A DNA stretch of 23,077 bases from an uncultured Collinsella sp. GTDB lineage: Bacteria > Actinomycetota > Coriobacteriia > Coriobacteriales > Coriobacteriaceae. The number at the start of each line of letters is the position of its first letter. Position 1 is the stretch's first letter. Below the pieces are notes generated by a model. That model saw only the letters and a program-made list of their open reading frames with translations, ran no database searches and had not been told where the DNA came from. The stretch is from assembly GCA_902475375.1 (NCBI GenBank), contig CABRZC010000025.1, positions 1 to 23,077 of the forward strand, read 5' to 3'. Shown here piece by piece: positions 8,368 through 15,604 of this stretch. Both the position numbers and the translations under genes were made by a program.

Positions 8368-8810
8368 GGCAGCTCGACCTTTCCGCCGGCGGCCTCGATC
8401 TTGGCCTGCGCAGAAGCGCTGACCTTATCGACCTTGACCGTGAACTTCTTGGTGAGCTCACCATTGCCGAGCACCTTGACGGGCTCGAACTCGCTCTTGG
8501 TGATGCGAGCGGCCTTAAGAGCGGCACCGTCGATCACAGCGCCATCCTCGAACTTACGCTCGAGACGCTCAACGTTAACAGCGGTGTACTCGATACGACG
8601 GGGGTTGCGGAAGCCCGGAAGCTTGGGCAGGCGCATAGCCAGCGGAGTCTGGCCACCCTCGAAGCCGGCACCCTTGGTGCCGCCAGAGCGGGAACCCTGG
8701 CCCTTCTGACCGCGGCCAGAAGTGGTGCCGTGACCCGAAGAATTGCCACGGCCGACGCGCTTGCGGTTCTTGGTGGAACCGGGCGCGGGAGTAAGATCGT
8801 GAAGCTGCAT
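8361..8810 (-). CDS. rplO: 50S ribosomal protein L15
   Basis: L15 is a late-assembly large-subunit protein with a long Gly/Arg-rich N-terminal extension into 23S rRNA. The protein is 149 aa. MQLHDLTPAPGSTKNRKRVG and GRGQKGQGSRSGG are the diagnostic N-terminal blocks, and QTPLAMRLPKLPGF follows. GAGGAG lies six bases before the ATG. Its stop overlaps the secY start by seven bases (GTGCTAA). Confidence 0.97.
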   Translation of the reverse strand: MQLHDLTPAPGSTKNRKRVGRGNSSGHGTTSGRGQKGQGSRSGGTKGAGFEGGQTPLAMRLPKLPGFRNPRRIEYTAVNVERLERKFEDGAVIDGAALKAARITKSEFEPVKVLGNGELTKKFTVKVDKVSASAQAKIEAAGGKVELPC

Positions 8811-8813
8811 TTG

Positions 8814-8996
8814 CTACTCCTCTACAATCTCGACAAGGTGCTTGACCTTGAAGATCATGCCGCGGACGGACTCGTTGTCAGCAATCTCGCGAACCTCGCG
8901 GATCCTGTGGAGACCGAGGGCACGGACAGTACGGACCTGGTCCTGCTTGCAACCGTTGGTGCTGCGGACCTGCTTGATCTTGATGGTGTCAGCCAT
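8814..8996 (-). CDS. rpmD: 50S ribosomal protein L30
   Basis: This is a 60-aa protein, the normal bacterial L30 length. IKIKQVRSTNGCKQDQVRTV and LGLHRIREVREIADNESVRG match the family. The gene sits two bases after the rpsE stop and three before the rplO start, so the three genes are tightly coupled. Its GGAG lies within the 3' end of rpsE. Confidence 0.96.
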   Translation of the reverse strand: MADTIKIKQVRSTNGCKQDQVRTVRALGLHRIREVREIADNESVRGMIFKVKHLVEIVEE

Positions 8997-8998
8997 GC

Positions 8999-9523
8999 TT
9001 AGTTCTCCTTACCGACGAACATCTCGGAGACCGTCAGGCCACGGCGAGCCGCGACGTCCTCAGGGCTGGAGAGCTCCTTGAGGCCCTCGACGGCAGCCTT
9101 GATGATGTTGAGGCCGTTGTCGGTACCGAGGGACTTGGACAGGACGTTCTTGATGCCAGCAAGCTCAAAGAGGGGACGCACAGCGCCGCCGGCGATAACG
9201 CCGGTACCCTCGACAGCGGGCTTGATGATGATGCGGCCGGCACCAAAGTGGCCGAGAACCTCGTGCGGGATGGTGCCCTGCTCGGTCACCGGCACGTGGA
9301 ACATGTTCTTCTTGGCATCGAGAGACGCCTTGGAGATGGCCAGGGGCACCTCAGCGGACTTGCCCATGCCAACGCCGACGTTGCCCTTGCCGTCGCCAAC
9401 GACGACGAGAGCGACGAGGCTCATGCGACGACCACCCTTGACGGTCTTCGACACGCGGTTGATGTAAACGACGCGCTCCTCGAACTCGGAGGCCTCGCGC
9501 TGCTGCTTCTGATTACGAGCCAT
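8999..9523 (-). CDS. rpsE: 30S ribosomal protein S5
   Basis: S5 acts in decoding fidelity and mRNA unwinding at the entry channel. The protein is 174 aa. The double-stranded RNA-binding domain begins near residue 16 (EERVVYINRVSKTVKGGRRM). The second domain carries GRIIIKPAVEGTGVIAGGAV and KSLGTDNGLN. The SKTVKGGRR segment is where ram and spectinomycin mutations map in E. coli, and it looks wild type. AGGAGG lies about 10 bases before the ATG. Confidence 0.97.
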   Translation of the reverse strand: MARNQKQQREASEFEERVVYINRVSKTVKGGRRMSLVALVVVGDGKGNVGVGMGKSAEVPLAISKASLDAKKNMFHVPVTEQGTIPHEVLGHFGAGRIIIKPAVEGTGVIAGGAVRPLFELAGIKNVLSKSLGTDNGLNIIKAAVEGLKELSSPEDVAARRGLTVSEMFVGKEN

Positions 9524-9537
9524 GTGCTACATACCTC

Positions 9538-9906
9538 CTAGAACTCGAGACCGGCGGCACGAGCACCGTCGGCGAGGGCCTTGACGCGGCCATGGTAGAT
9601 ACGGCCACCGCGATCGAAGGCGACCTTGGTGATGCCGGCCTCGATGGCACGCTTGCCAACGAGCTGACCGACCTTCTCCGCAGCCTCCTTGTTCGAGGTG
9701 TGGGTGCCCTTGAACTCGGCCTCGAGGGTCGAGGCAGAGACGAGCGTCAGGCTGGAGCCCTTGCTGTCGTCGATGATCTGGGCATAGATGTTGGCGTTAG
9801 TACGGGTCACGCGAAGACGCGGACGCTCGGAGGTACCCGAGACCTTGCCGCGAACACGACGCTGACGACGCTTGAGGCCTTCCAGCTTCGCCTTATGCTT
9901 GTTCAT
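9538..9906 (-). CDS. rplR: 50S ribosomal protein L18
   Basis: L18 binds 5S rRNA together with L5. The protein is 122 aa. RVRGKVSGTSERPRLRV and the C-terminal AFDRGGRIYHGRVKALADGA are diagnostic. AGGAG lies seven bases before the ATG. The gene is separated from rplF by 75 bp containing a stable hairpin, an unusually long gap for this part of the operon. Confidence 0.97.
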   Translation of the reverse strand: MNKHKAKLEGLKRRQRRVRGKVSGTSERPRLRVTRTNANIYAQIIDDSKGSSLTLVSASTLEAEFKGTHTSNKEAAEKVGQLVGKRAIEAGITKVAFDRGGRIYHGRVKALADGARAAGLEF

Positions 9907-9934
9907 ACGTAAACTCCTAAAAAGGTTGATCTTG

Positions 9935-9956
9935 CCAGCACCTGACGGGGTGCTGG
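9935..9956 (-). other. Intra-operon hairpin between rplF and rplR
   Basis: A perfect 8-bp stem (CCAGCACC at 9935-9942 with GGTGCTGG at 9949-9956) closes a 6-nt loop. No T run follows on the minus strand, so it is not a typical terminator. It may be an RNA-processing site, a stabiliser or a partial attenuator. The function is unknown. Confidence 0.6.
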
Positions 9957-9981
9957 TCTTATGCGAGTGAGTCGGTTACGA

Positions 9982-10518
9982 CTACTTGGCGGCCTTACCC
10001 AGCTTGCGGCGGATGTGCTCGCCAACGTAGTGGATACCCTTGCCCTTGTAAGGCTCGGGAGGACGATGGCCGCGGATCTCAGCGGCGATCTGACCGACCT
10101 GCTGCTTGTTGATACCCTTGACGTTCACGTGGGTGTTGTCGGGAACCTCGAAGGTGATGCCCTCGGGAGCCTCGACGATCACGGGGTGCGAGAAGCCCAG
10201 GGAGAACTCGAGGTTCTTGCCCTTCTGCTGCACGCGGTAACCGACGCCGGCGAGCTCGAGCTTCTTCTCGAAGCCCTCGGAAACGCCAACAACCATGTTG
10301 TGGATGAGGGCGCGGGTGAGGCCGTGGCGGGCACGGGTCTCACGCTCGTCGTCGGGACGGGAAACGGTGAGGACGTTGTCCTCGACGTTGATAGCGAGCT
10401 TCTCAAAGACATCGAGCTCGAGCTGGCCCTTGGGGCCCTTGACGACAACGTTGTTGCCGTTGACTGCCACTTCGACTCCGGCGGGAATCTGGACAGGCTT
10501 ATTACCGATACGAGACAC
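9982..10518 (-). CDS. rplF: 50S ribosomal protein L6 (GTG start)
   Basis: L6 is a two-domain protein near the L7/L12 stalk base and the factor-binding site. The protein is 178 aa, beginning SRIGNKPVQIPAGVEV after a GTG start supported by AGGAG six bases upstream. The C-terminal PPEPYKGKGIHYVGEHIRRK is the L6 signature. Length and order are standard. Confidence 0.97.
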   Translation of the reverse strand: MSRIGNKPVQIPAGVEVAVNGNNVVVKGPKGQLELDVFEKLAINVEDNVLTVSRPDDERETRARHGLTRALIHNMVVGVSEGFEKKLELAGVGYRVQQKGKNLEFSLGFSHPVIVEAPEGITFEVPDNTHVNVKGINKQQVGQIAAEIRGHRPPEPYKGKGIHYVGEHIRRKLGKAAK

Positions 10519-10551
10519 GGTGATCTCCTTTCCTTCTACCTACCGAGCGAA

Positions 10552-10950
10552 TTACCAGACGTAAGCGATGATCTCGCCGCCGACGTTGTGCTTGCGAGCA
10601 TCGCGGTCGGTCATGACGCCATGGCTGGTGGAAATAATGGCGGTACCAAGGCCACCGCGGACGCGGGGCATGTCGGCAACGCCGGTGTACTTACGCAGGC
10701 CCGGCTTGGAAATGCGGCGGATGCCGTTGATGACCTTAGCCTTCTTGGGACCATACTTAAGCGTGATGTGCAGAGTCTTCTGGGGAACGGTGTCCTCGAC
10801 ATCGTAGCCCTCGATGTAGCCCTCCTCGTGCAGAACACGAGCGATCTCGACGAGCTTCTTGCTGCTCGGCATGGAGACCGTGGCCTTGTTCACAGAGTTA
10901 GCGTTACGGATGCGCGTAAGCATATCTGCGATCGGGTCTGTAAGGTTCAT
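10552..10950 (-). CDS. rpsH: 30S ribosomal protein S8
   Basis: S8 binds the central domain of 16S rRNA and in E. coli represses translation of the spc operon at rplE. The protein is 132 aa. MNLTDPIADMLTRIRNAN at the N-terminus and GVMTDRDARKHNVGGEI at the C-terminus are diagnostic. AGGAG lies seven bases before the ATG. Because this operon starts at rplE, any S8 feedback would have to act in the new rplE leader. Confidence 0.97.
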   Translation of the reverse strand: MNLTDPIADMLTRIRNANSVNKATVSMPSSKKLVEIARVLHEEGYIEGYDVEDTVPQKTLHITLKYGPKKAKVINGIRRISKPGLRKYTGVADMPRVRGGLGTAIISTSHGVMTDRDARKHNVGGEIIAYVW

Positions 10951-10991
10951 ACAGATTCTCCTTCGTTCTTGATGAACACGTGCTCTTGGTT

Positions 10992-11014
10992 CTTCGCCGC
11001 CCTTAACGGCAAAG
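10992..11014 (-). other. Intra-operon hairpin between rpsN and rpsH
   Basis: An 8-bp stem with one G-U wobble (CTTCGCCG at 10992-10999 with CGGCAAAG at 11007-11014) closes a 7-nt loop, within the 119-bp rpsN-rpsH gap. No T run is present. The rest of the gap shows no gene or clear promoter. Confidence 0.5.
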
Positions 11015-11069
11015 CCTTTTTAGCGCGTTTTCCCTGTTCCAAACTGATGCTTGAAACGCTGGTAGTGAC

Positions 11070-11255
11070 TTACCAGCTGGCCTTCTTAACGCCGGGAAGC
11101 TCGCCCTTGAGTGCAAGCTCGCGGAAGCAGACACGGCACAGGCCGAACTTGCGGTACACAGAGTGCGGACGGCCGCAGCGCTGGCAGCGCGTGTACTCAC
11201 GAGTAGAGAACTTCTGCTTGCGATTGCACTTGACGATCATCGATGTCTTAGCCAC
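11070..11255 (-). CDS. rpsN: 30S ribosomal protein S14, zinc type (GTG start)
   Basis: This is the short 61-aa zinc form of S14 (also called rpsZ). Four cysteines in CQRC (24, 27) and CRVC (40, 43) form the zinc site. It begins AKTSMIVKCNRKQKF after a GTG start, which is set by GAGGAGG just upstream. Its place between rplE and rpsH is canonical. It is flanked by two structured gaps of 79 and 119 bp. Confidence 0.97.
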   Translation of the reverse strand: MAKTSMIVKCNRKQKFSTREYTRCQRCGRPHSVYRKFGLCRVCFRELALKGELPGVKKASW

Positions 11256-11280
11256 TTATATCCTCCTCACATAGAGTATT

Positions 11281-11334
11281 GTTCGCCCCAAGCGCCGCCC
11301 CCTTCTGGGAACGGCGCTCATAGGGCAGGTGAAC
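11281..11334 (-). other. Nested stem structure between rplE and rpsN
   Basis: AGCGCCG (11291-11297) pairs with CGGCGCT (11312-11318). An outer helix is formed by GTTC-GCCC (11281-11288) with GGGC (11323-11326) and GAAC (11331-11334). The whole gap between rplE and the rpsN ribosome binding site can fold. No T run follows, so it is more likely a processing or regulatory element than a terminator. Confidence 0.5.
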
Positions 11335-11892
11335 CTATTTCTTGAACGGGAAACCGAAGGCGTCCAGAAGGGCCTTGGCCTCCTCATCGGTGTTGGCGGT
11401 GGTCACGAAAGTGATGTCCATACCACGCTGGTGATCGACGGAGTCGAAGTCAATCTCGGGGAAGATGAGCTGCTCGGTGACGCCCATGGAGAAGTTACCA
11501 CGGCCGTCGAAGCTCTTGGCGGAGATGCCGCGGAAGTCGCGGATACGGGGGATCGCGACGGAGGTCAGGCGATCGAAGAACTCCCACATACGGTCGCCAC
11601 GCAGGGTAACCTTGCAGCCGATCGGCATACCAGCGCGCAGGCGGAAGGTAGCGATGGACTTGCGGGCACGGGTAATCATCGGCTGCTGGCCGGTGATGGC
11701 GCGCAGGTCGCGCACGGCACCGTCGATGGCCTTGGAATCGGTAGCGGCCTCGCCGACACCCATGTTCACGACGATCTTCTCAAACTTGGGGATCATCATG
11801 ACGTTCTCGTACTGGAACTTGTCCTGAAGCTGCTGCTTGACCTCGTTGTTGTACTTGGTCTTCAGACGCGGCACATACTTCTCTTCTGCCAT
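11335..11892 (-). CDS. rplE: 50S ribosomal protein L5
   Basis: L5 binds 5S rRNA and contacts the P-site tRNA. The protein is 185 aa. PRLKTKYNNEVKQQLQDKF near the N-terminus, GQQPMITRARKSIATFRLR in the middle and GMDITFVTTANTDEEAKALL at the C-terminus match the family. AAGGAG lies six bases before the ATG. In most bacteria rplX immediately precedes rplE. Here the gene is the first of the operon, behind a promoter-bearing gap and the purine permease gene. Confidence 0.97.
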   Translation of the reverse strand: MAEEKYVPRLKTKYNNEVKQQLQDKFQYENVMMIPKFEKIVVNMGVGEAATDSKAIDGAVRDLRAITGQQPMITRARKSIATFRLRAGMPIGCKVTLRGDRMWEFFDRLTSVAIPRIRDFRGISAKSFDGRGNFSMGVTEQLIFPEIDFDSVDHQRGMDITFVTTANTDEEAKALLDAFGFPFKK

Positions 11893-12029
11893 TGTTCACT
11901 CCTTCTTGGGGTTTTAAGCACGGGGCGTGGCCACGATGGGTTGTCCTCGTGCCTCCTGGCTGCATCCGCGCCGCTCATGGCATTTCGCGGTTTGGACTCG
12001 ACGCAGCAGGAGCCGACAAAACAATCGGT

Positions 12030-12058
12030 ACTATACGCGCATCGGGAGCGTATTTCCA
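12030..12058 (-). promoter_or_regulatory. Candidate promoter of the rplE-led ribosomal operon
   Basis: On the minus strand, TGGAAA (12053-12058) and TATAGT (12030-12035) are 17 bp apart, with matches of 4/6 and 5/6 to the vegetative consensus. Transcription would start near 12023 and give a leader of about 130 nt, GC-rich and able to pair CTCCTG with CAGGAG. A direct repeat of CACAACTC (12078-12085, 12086-12093) lies just upstream of the -35. No gene is visible in 11893-12213. Confidence 0.5.
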
Positions 12059-12133
12059 GAAAAACCTCGTCTGCCTGCACAACTCCACAACTCCCCCGCA
12101 CAAATTGATCCCTAGGGCACGGAGGAAAACAGC

Positions 12134-12200
12134 AGTTGCGGTGAGATAGGGACTGTTTGATGGCTTAAAAGGCTTAAACAGTCCCTATCTCACCGCAACT
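12134..12200. repeat. Perfect 25-bp inverted repeat between permease and rplE
   Basis: Arms 12134-12158 and 12176-12200 are exact reverse complements over 25 bp, with a 17-nt spacer that contains a doubled GGCTTA. The element starts 13 bp past the permease stop, so it may terminate that gene and insulate the ribosomal promoter. The arm length and perfection are well beyond an ordinary terminator and suggest a REP-like or MITE-derived unit. Confidence 0.85.
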
Positions 12201-12213
12201 CATATATGGGGCG

Positions 12214-13527
12214 TTATTTTTGGCGCGGGAGGACCAGGTTGAGGATCACAGCAACGAGCGCGGCGACGGCAATGGAGGATCCGCCAAAAACGGTGCCAAC
12301 CCATGCGGGGAATCCAGCGCCGGCAAGCGCGCCGGCCGTGCGCTCAATGCCCGTGCCAAAGGCGATAGAGAGACCCATGAGCGTGGTATCGCGCTGAGAC
12401 AGGCCGTGGCGGGCAAACATGACCACACCGTTCATACCGATGGTCGCGAACACGCCAATCGTGGCGCCACCGATGACCGGCTGCGGAATAGACGTGAGCA
12501 CCGCCGCACACTTGGGCAGCAGGCCCGCGATGAGCAGGATGGCAGCCGCAAGCGTAAAGACCATGCGGTTGACGACCTTGTTCTCGGCGATAATGCCCAC
12601 ATTCTGGCCAAAGGTTGCCGTGGGGACGCCGCCAAAAAAGCCTGACAGCATACCGACCAGGCCGTTGGCGATCAGGCCACCCGAGATCTGGCTATCGGTC
12701 GCAGGGGTATCGAGCGCAGCGGACGACACGGCGGCAAACTCGCCCATGACCTGTACTGCGTTGACAATGGCGACAACGCCCACAACGGCGCACGCGGCCG
12801 GGTCGAACACCAGGCGATGGGCGCCCAGGGCCGGCGGGGCGAACCAGCTGGTGGTCGCGATGGCCGAGAAATCGACCATGCCCAACACCGCAGCCAAAAC
12901 AAAGCCCGCGCAGATACCAGCCAGGATGCTGCCCAGCCTAAGCGCGCCCTTGCCGTAGTTGCCAGCCATAAAGGTGACGACGAACGTCACAAGTGCGACG
13001 GCCCAGTTGGTGACACTGCCAAAATCGGCCGCGCCCTCCCCGCCCGCCATGGAGGCAACTGCCACTGGGCATAGCGACAGGCCAATGACAAAGATGACGG
13101 TGCCAAGCACCGGGGCCGGAAACAGAAAACTCACGCGCCTAAACAGTAGGCCGAAGAGCGCGACGAGCGCGCCGCCGATTACCTGGGCGCCCAGTACGGC
13201 CTCAAAACCAAGCTCAAGACCGACTGCCTTGAGCGCCGGCACGAAGGTAAAGCTCGCACCCATCACAATGGGCAGGCCCGAACCGACGACACCTTTTATG
13301 GGAAACTGTTGAAGGAAAATGTCAATCGCCGAGAGGACGAGCGACGCCTGGATGACAGCGGCTTCCTCTTGAGGGGTAAAGCCACAGACCGACGCGATAA
13401 TGATGGCGGGCGTGACGATACCCGCGAATGCCGCCAGCACATGCTGCAGTGCATGGGGTAATACCTGCACAAACGAAACTTTTCCCGTACGCTCGAACAG
13501 GGCATCCCCTGCTGCCGACTCTGCCAT
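12214..13527 (-). CDS. NCS2-family purine (xanthine/urate-type) permease
   Basis: This is an integral membrane nucleobase:cation symporter, 437 aa with about 12-14 hydrophobic segments. The start at 13527 is set by GGGAGG six bases upstream; an upstream in-frame ORF extension contains the promoter and is rejected. NCS2 landmarks are the Gln-His in the first membrane segment (HALQHVLAAF, Q28-H29), the acidic E263 in the segment equivalent to TM8 (QVMGEFAAVS), and the TATFGQNVGII block (Q308, N309), which corresponds to the substrate-binding QN of the E. coli xanthine permeases. It is nearer the xanthine/urate branch than uracil permease, judging by this motif and by the neighbouring xdhC, yqeB and yqeC. 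The substrate is inferred from context, not proven. Confidence 0.88.
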   Translation of the reverse strand: MAESAAGDALFERTGKVSFVQVLPHALQHVLAAFAGIVTPAIIIASVCGFTPQEEAAVIQASLVLSAIDIFLQQFPIKGVVGSGLPIVMGASFTFVPALKAVGLELGFEAVLGAQVIGGALVALFGLLFRRVSFLFPAPVLGTVIFVIGLSLCPVAVASMAGGEGAADFGSVTNWAVALVTFVVTFMAGNYGKGALRLGSILAGICAGFVLAAVLGMVDFSAIATTSWFAPPALGAHRLVFDPAACAVVGVVAIVNAVQVMGEFAAVSSAALDTPATDSQISGGLIANGLVGMLSGFFGGVPTATFGQNVGIIAENKVVNRMVFTLAAAILLIAGLLPKCAAVLTSIPQPVIGGATIGVFATIGMNGVVMFARHGLSQRDTTLMGLSIAFGTGIERTAGALAGAGFPAWVGTVFGGSSIAVAALVAVILNLVLPRQK

Positions 13528-13578
13528 TTGCGCCTCCCATACCCTAGGCAGCGGCCCCATGCCGCTCAACGGTCGGAC

Positions 13579-13584
13579 ATTATA
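13579..13584 (-). promoter_or_regulatory. -10 element of the permease promoter
   Basis: The minus strand reads TATAAT, a perfect -10 about 52 bp before the permease ATG. No good -35 is seen at 16-18 bp upstream, so an activator or an unrecognised -35 may be needed. The surrounding 127-bp xdhC-permease gap has small palindromes (CCGCATGCGG) but no clear terminator for xdhC. Confidence 0.45.
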
Positions 13585-13654
13585 GGGCATATGGCACAGG
13601 TAGCATTTTGACCCGCATGCGGCAGAGGGCTGGGGCAGCTCATTTGGGATGCGA

Positions 13655-14698
13655 CTAGCGCTTGCGGGGGACGAGTTTGGTGCGACGCAGGTGGATCATC
13701 TCGGCGGCGATGGAGATGGCGATCTCCTCGGGGTCCTCGGCCTCGATGGCGACACCAATCGGCAGGTGCAGCTCGTCGATCTGCTCCTGCGTAAAGCCCT
13801 CCTGCTCCAGGCGGGCGCGCACAAAGGCGGTCTTGCGGCGCGAGCCCAAGCAGCCCAGATAGGCGGGTTTGGCGCGCATGGCCTGAATCACCACGTCGAT
13901 ATCGGACTTGTGACCCGCCGTGGCGACGACCACTAGGTCACGCGGGCCGATGGGGCACTGCTTGCTCAGGTTCTTGTAGTCGACCAGACGACGGTCGTAG
14001 ACACCGGGCACCCATTCGGGGGTCAGTGTGCCGGGGCGGTCGTCGCAAGCCACGACGGCAAAGCCCGCCGCCGTGAGCACCCGCGCCGTCGCAGCACCCA
14101 CGTGGCCGCAGCCAAAGATATAGGTCAGGCCCTCGGGGCAGAGCGTCTCGATGTGCGCCGCGGGAATCTCGGAGGCCGCGTTGGTGTAGGTGACCTTACT
14201 CCCCTCCTCCACCAGCGAAAGCTCGGGGCAGCCCATTATGGTGCGGCGCGACTCCTCGCCATGGTATTCGGCAACGTCGCCTTCATGCGCACTTGCGATA
14301 AACGGTTCAAAGTCGATGGCGAAGTCGCCGATGCGCCGATAGGCCAAGACGTCGGCAACCGACTGGAACAACGGTGCCTGGGTCGCATCCAGATGCAGGT
14401 AGCACAGGCAGATGGCTCCGCCGCAAATCATGCCGGTATCGGAGTTCTCGCCGCCCATGGTGTAGCGGACCAGACGCGATTTACCCCCGGCCAGCAGCTC
14501 GCGCGCCTCGTCCAGCGCAAAGAGCTCAATCTTGCCGCCGCCGATAGTGCCCGCTTGGCTGCCATCGGCAAAGACAGTCATCCATGCGCCCACACCGCGC
14601 GGGGACGACCCCGCCGTACCGGCCACTACCACCAGCTCGCACGTCTCGCCAGCACGCAGGGCGGCAAGCGCCGCATTCACAACATCGAGCTTTTCCAT
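13655..14698 (-). CDS. XdhC/CoxI-family molybdenum hydroxylase maturation protein
   Basis: XdhC-family proteins bind the molybdenum cofactor, protect it and assist insertion of the terminal sulfur (or selenium) ligand before delivery to xanthine dehydrogenase-type enzymes. The protein is 347 aa. The N-terminal XdhC_CoxI domain has AGTAGSSPRGVGAWM (26-40), IGGGKIE (52-58) and MICGGA (90-95) with its conserved Cys. The C-terminal Rossmann domain has FGCGHVGAA (195-203), VACDDRPG (216-223) and LGSRRK (284-289). It starts nine bases after the yqeB stop, so the two form an operon. No hydroxylase subunit gene is present in the window. Confidence 0.9.
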   Translation of the reverse strand: MEKLDVVNAALAALRAGETCELVVVAGTAGSSPRGVGAWMTVFADGSQAGTIGGGKIELFALDEARELLAGGKSRLVRYTMGGENSDTGMICGGAICLCYLHLDATQAPLFQSVADVLAYRRIGDFAIDFEPFIASAHEGDVAEYHGEESRRTIMGCPELSLVEEGSKVTYTNAASEIPAAHIETLCPEGLTYIFGCGHVGAATARVLTAAGFAVVACDDRPGTLTPEWVPGVYDRRLVDYKNLSKQCPIGPRDLVVVATAGHKSDIDVVIQAMRAKPAYLGCLGSRRKTAFVRARLEQEGFTQEQIDELHLPIGVAIEAEDPEEIAISIAAEMIHLRRTKLVPRKR

Positions 14699-14707
14699 TG
14701 CCGCCTT

Positions 14708-15502
14708 CTATCCTCTAAAGACATCGGTGAGCATAGCGAGTGCCTCGAGCACGCCGCCGCCGACCGACGTCGCTTTGTCCGAAATATAGTTGATATAGCT
14801 GGCATCGCCGCGCGGGTCGACGTCGGCACATTTAAAGCCCTCGGTCACCTGAACACCGTCGGCCAAAAGGCCGCGCAAGCAGCCGTCAATCTGCGTGACC
14901 ATGGGAGTATCACCCGCATACCCGATCACATCGCCGGCACTCACGATGTCGCCGATGGTGCGGTCGGACCTAAACACGCCGGCGGCGGGGCTGTGGATAA
15001 CACGTTCCTTGCCATAGCCGGCGATAATGCCCGGCACGCCCGTGTTGGGCTGGGGCGAACCTTGGGTAATGACACGGCCGAGAAAATGTCCGCGCATGGT
15101 CTCGACCACGGCGTCGCAGTCAACCGGCGCGGTAAAGCCCGGCCCCACAGCGATGACGGCAGGCGCCATGTCGCGCGTGGTGCCCAAGTTGCGCTTAGCC
15201 AAAATCGCGTCGACCACAGCCGCGGGTTTAAGCTCATCGAGCATCTTGGCCTGAGGGTCCACCACAACGGCGACGTCTCCAGCCTCGGTAATCTCAAGCG
15301 CCTCAGCCGGCGTCCGTGCCAAGCGAGCGCGAATGCCTTCGACCTCGACCTCGCCCAGGCGAATGGCCTCGCAAAAACAGATTGTGCGGCGGATGCACGT
15401 GGGAACCGCGATATCGGCCATAACGACCGAAACGCCGGCGCGCACCAAGCGAGCGGCGACGCCCGTGGCGATATCGCCGGCGCCGCGAACATAAACGAGC
15501 AT
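14708..15502 (-). CDS. yqeB: YqeB-family selenium-dependent molybdenum hydroxylase system protein
   Basis: This is a member of the family that co-occurs with selenium-dependent molybdenum hydroxylases and is called YqeB or EF2563-type. The protein is 264 aa. The N-terminal VRGAGDIATGVAARL (5-19) is a Rossmann-like Gly-rich loop. VVDPQAK (80-86), AVGPGFTAPVDCDAVVETMR (118-137) and TGVPGIIAGYGKERV (154-168) are typical blocks of the family. The precise biochemistry is unsettled; a role in making or loading the selenium-labile cofactor is the usual view. GGGAGG lies about 10 bases before the ATG. It is the first gene of yqeB-xdhC and is divergent from yqeC. Confidence 0.88.
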   Translation of the reverse strand: MLVYVRGAGDIATGVAARLVRAGVSVVMADIAVPTCIRRTICFCEAIRLGEVEVEGIRARLARTPAEALEITEAGDVAVVVDPQAKMLDELKPAAVVDAILAKRNLGTTRDMAPAVIAVGPGFTAPVDCDAVVETMRGHFLGRVITQGSPQPNTGVPGIIAGYGKERVIHSPAAGVFRSDRTIGDIVSAGDVIGYAGDTPMVTQIDGCLRGLLADGVQVTEGFKCADVDPRGDASYINYISDKATSVGGGVLEALAMLTDVFRG

Positions 15503-15584
15503 TCCCGGGGCACCTCCCTGTGCTACGGTTTGAGCAGAGCAAAAGCGGTTCGGCCGCTACTCTGATGATTATTTATTATCACAG

Positions 15585-15591
15585 TATTATA
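15585..15591. promoter_or_regulatory. Overlapping divergent -10 elements of yqeB and yqeC
   Basis: In the 102-bp gap, TATTAT on the plus strand (15585-15590, 15 bp before the yqeC ATG) and TATAAT on the minus strand (15586-15591) share five bases. No strong -35 matches are seen for either. If both are used, RNA polymerase can occupy only one at a time. The plus-strand site is close to the ATG, so the yqeC leader would be very short. Confidence 0.4.
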
Positions 15592-15604
15592 CGGCGGTGA
15601 ACAG

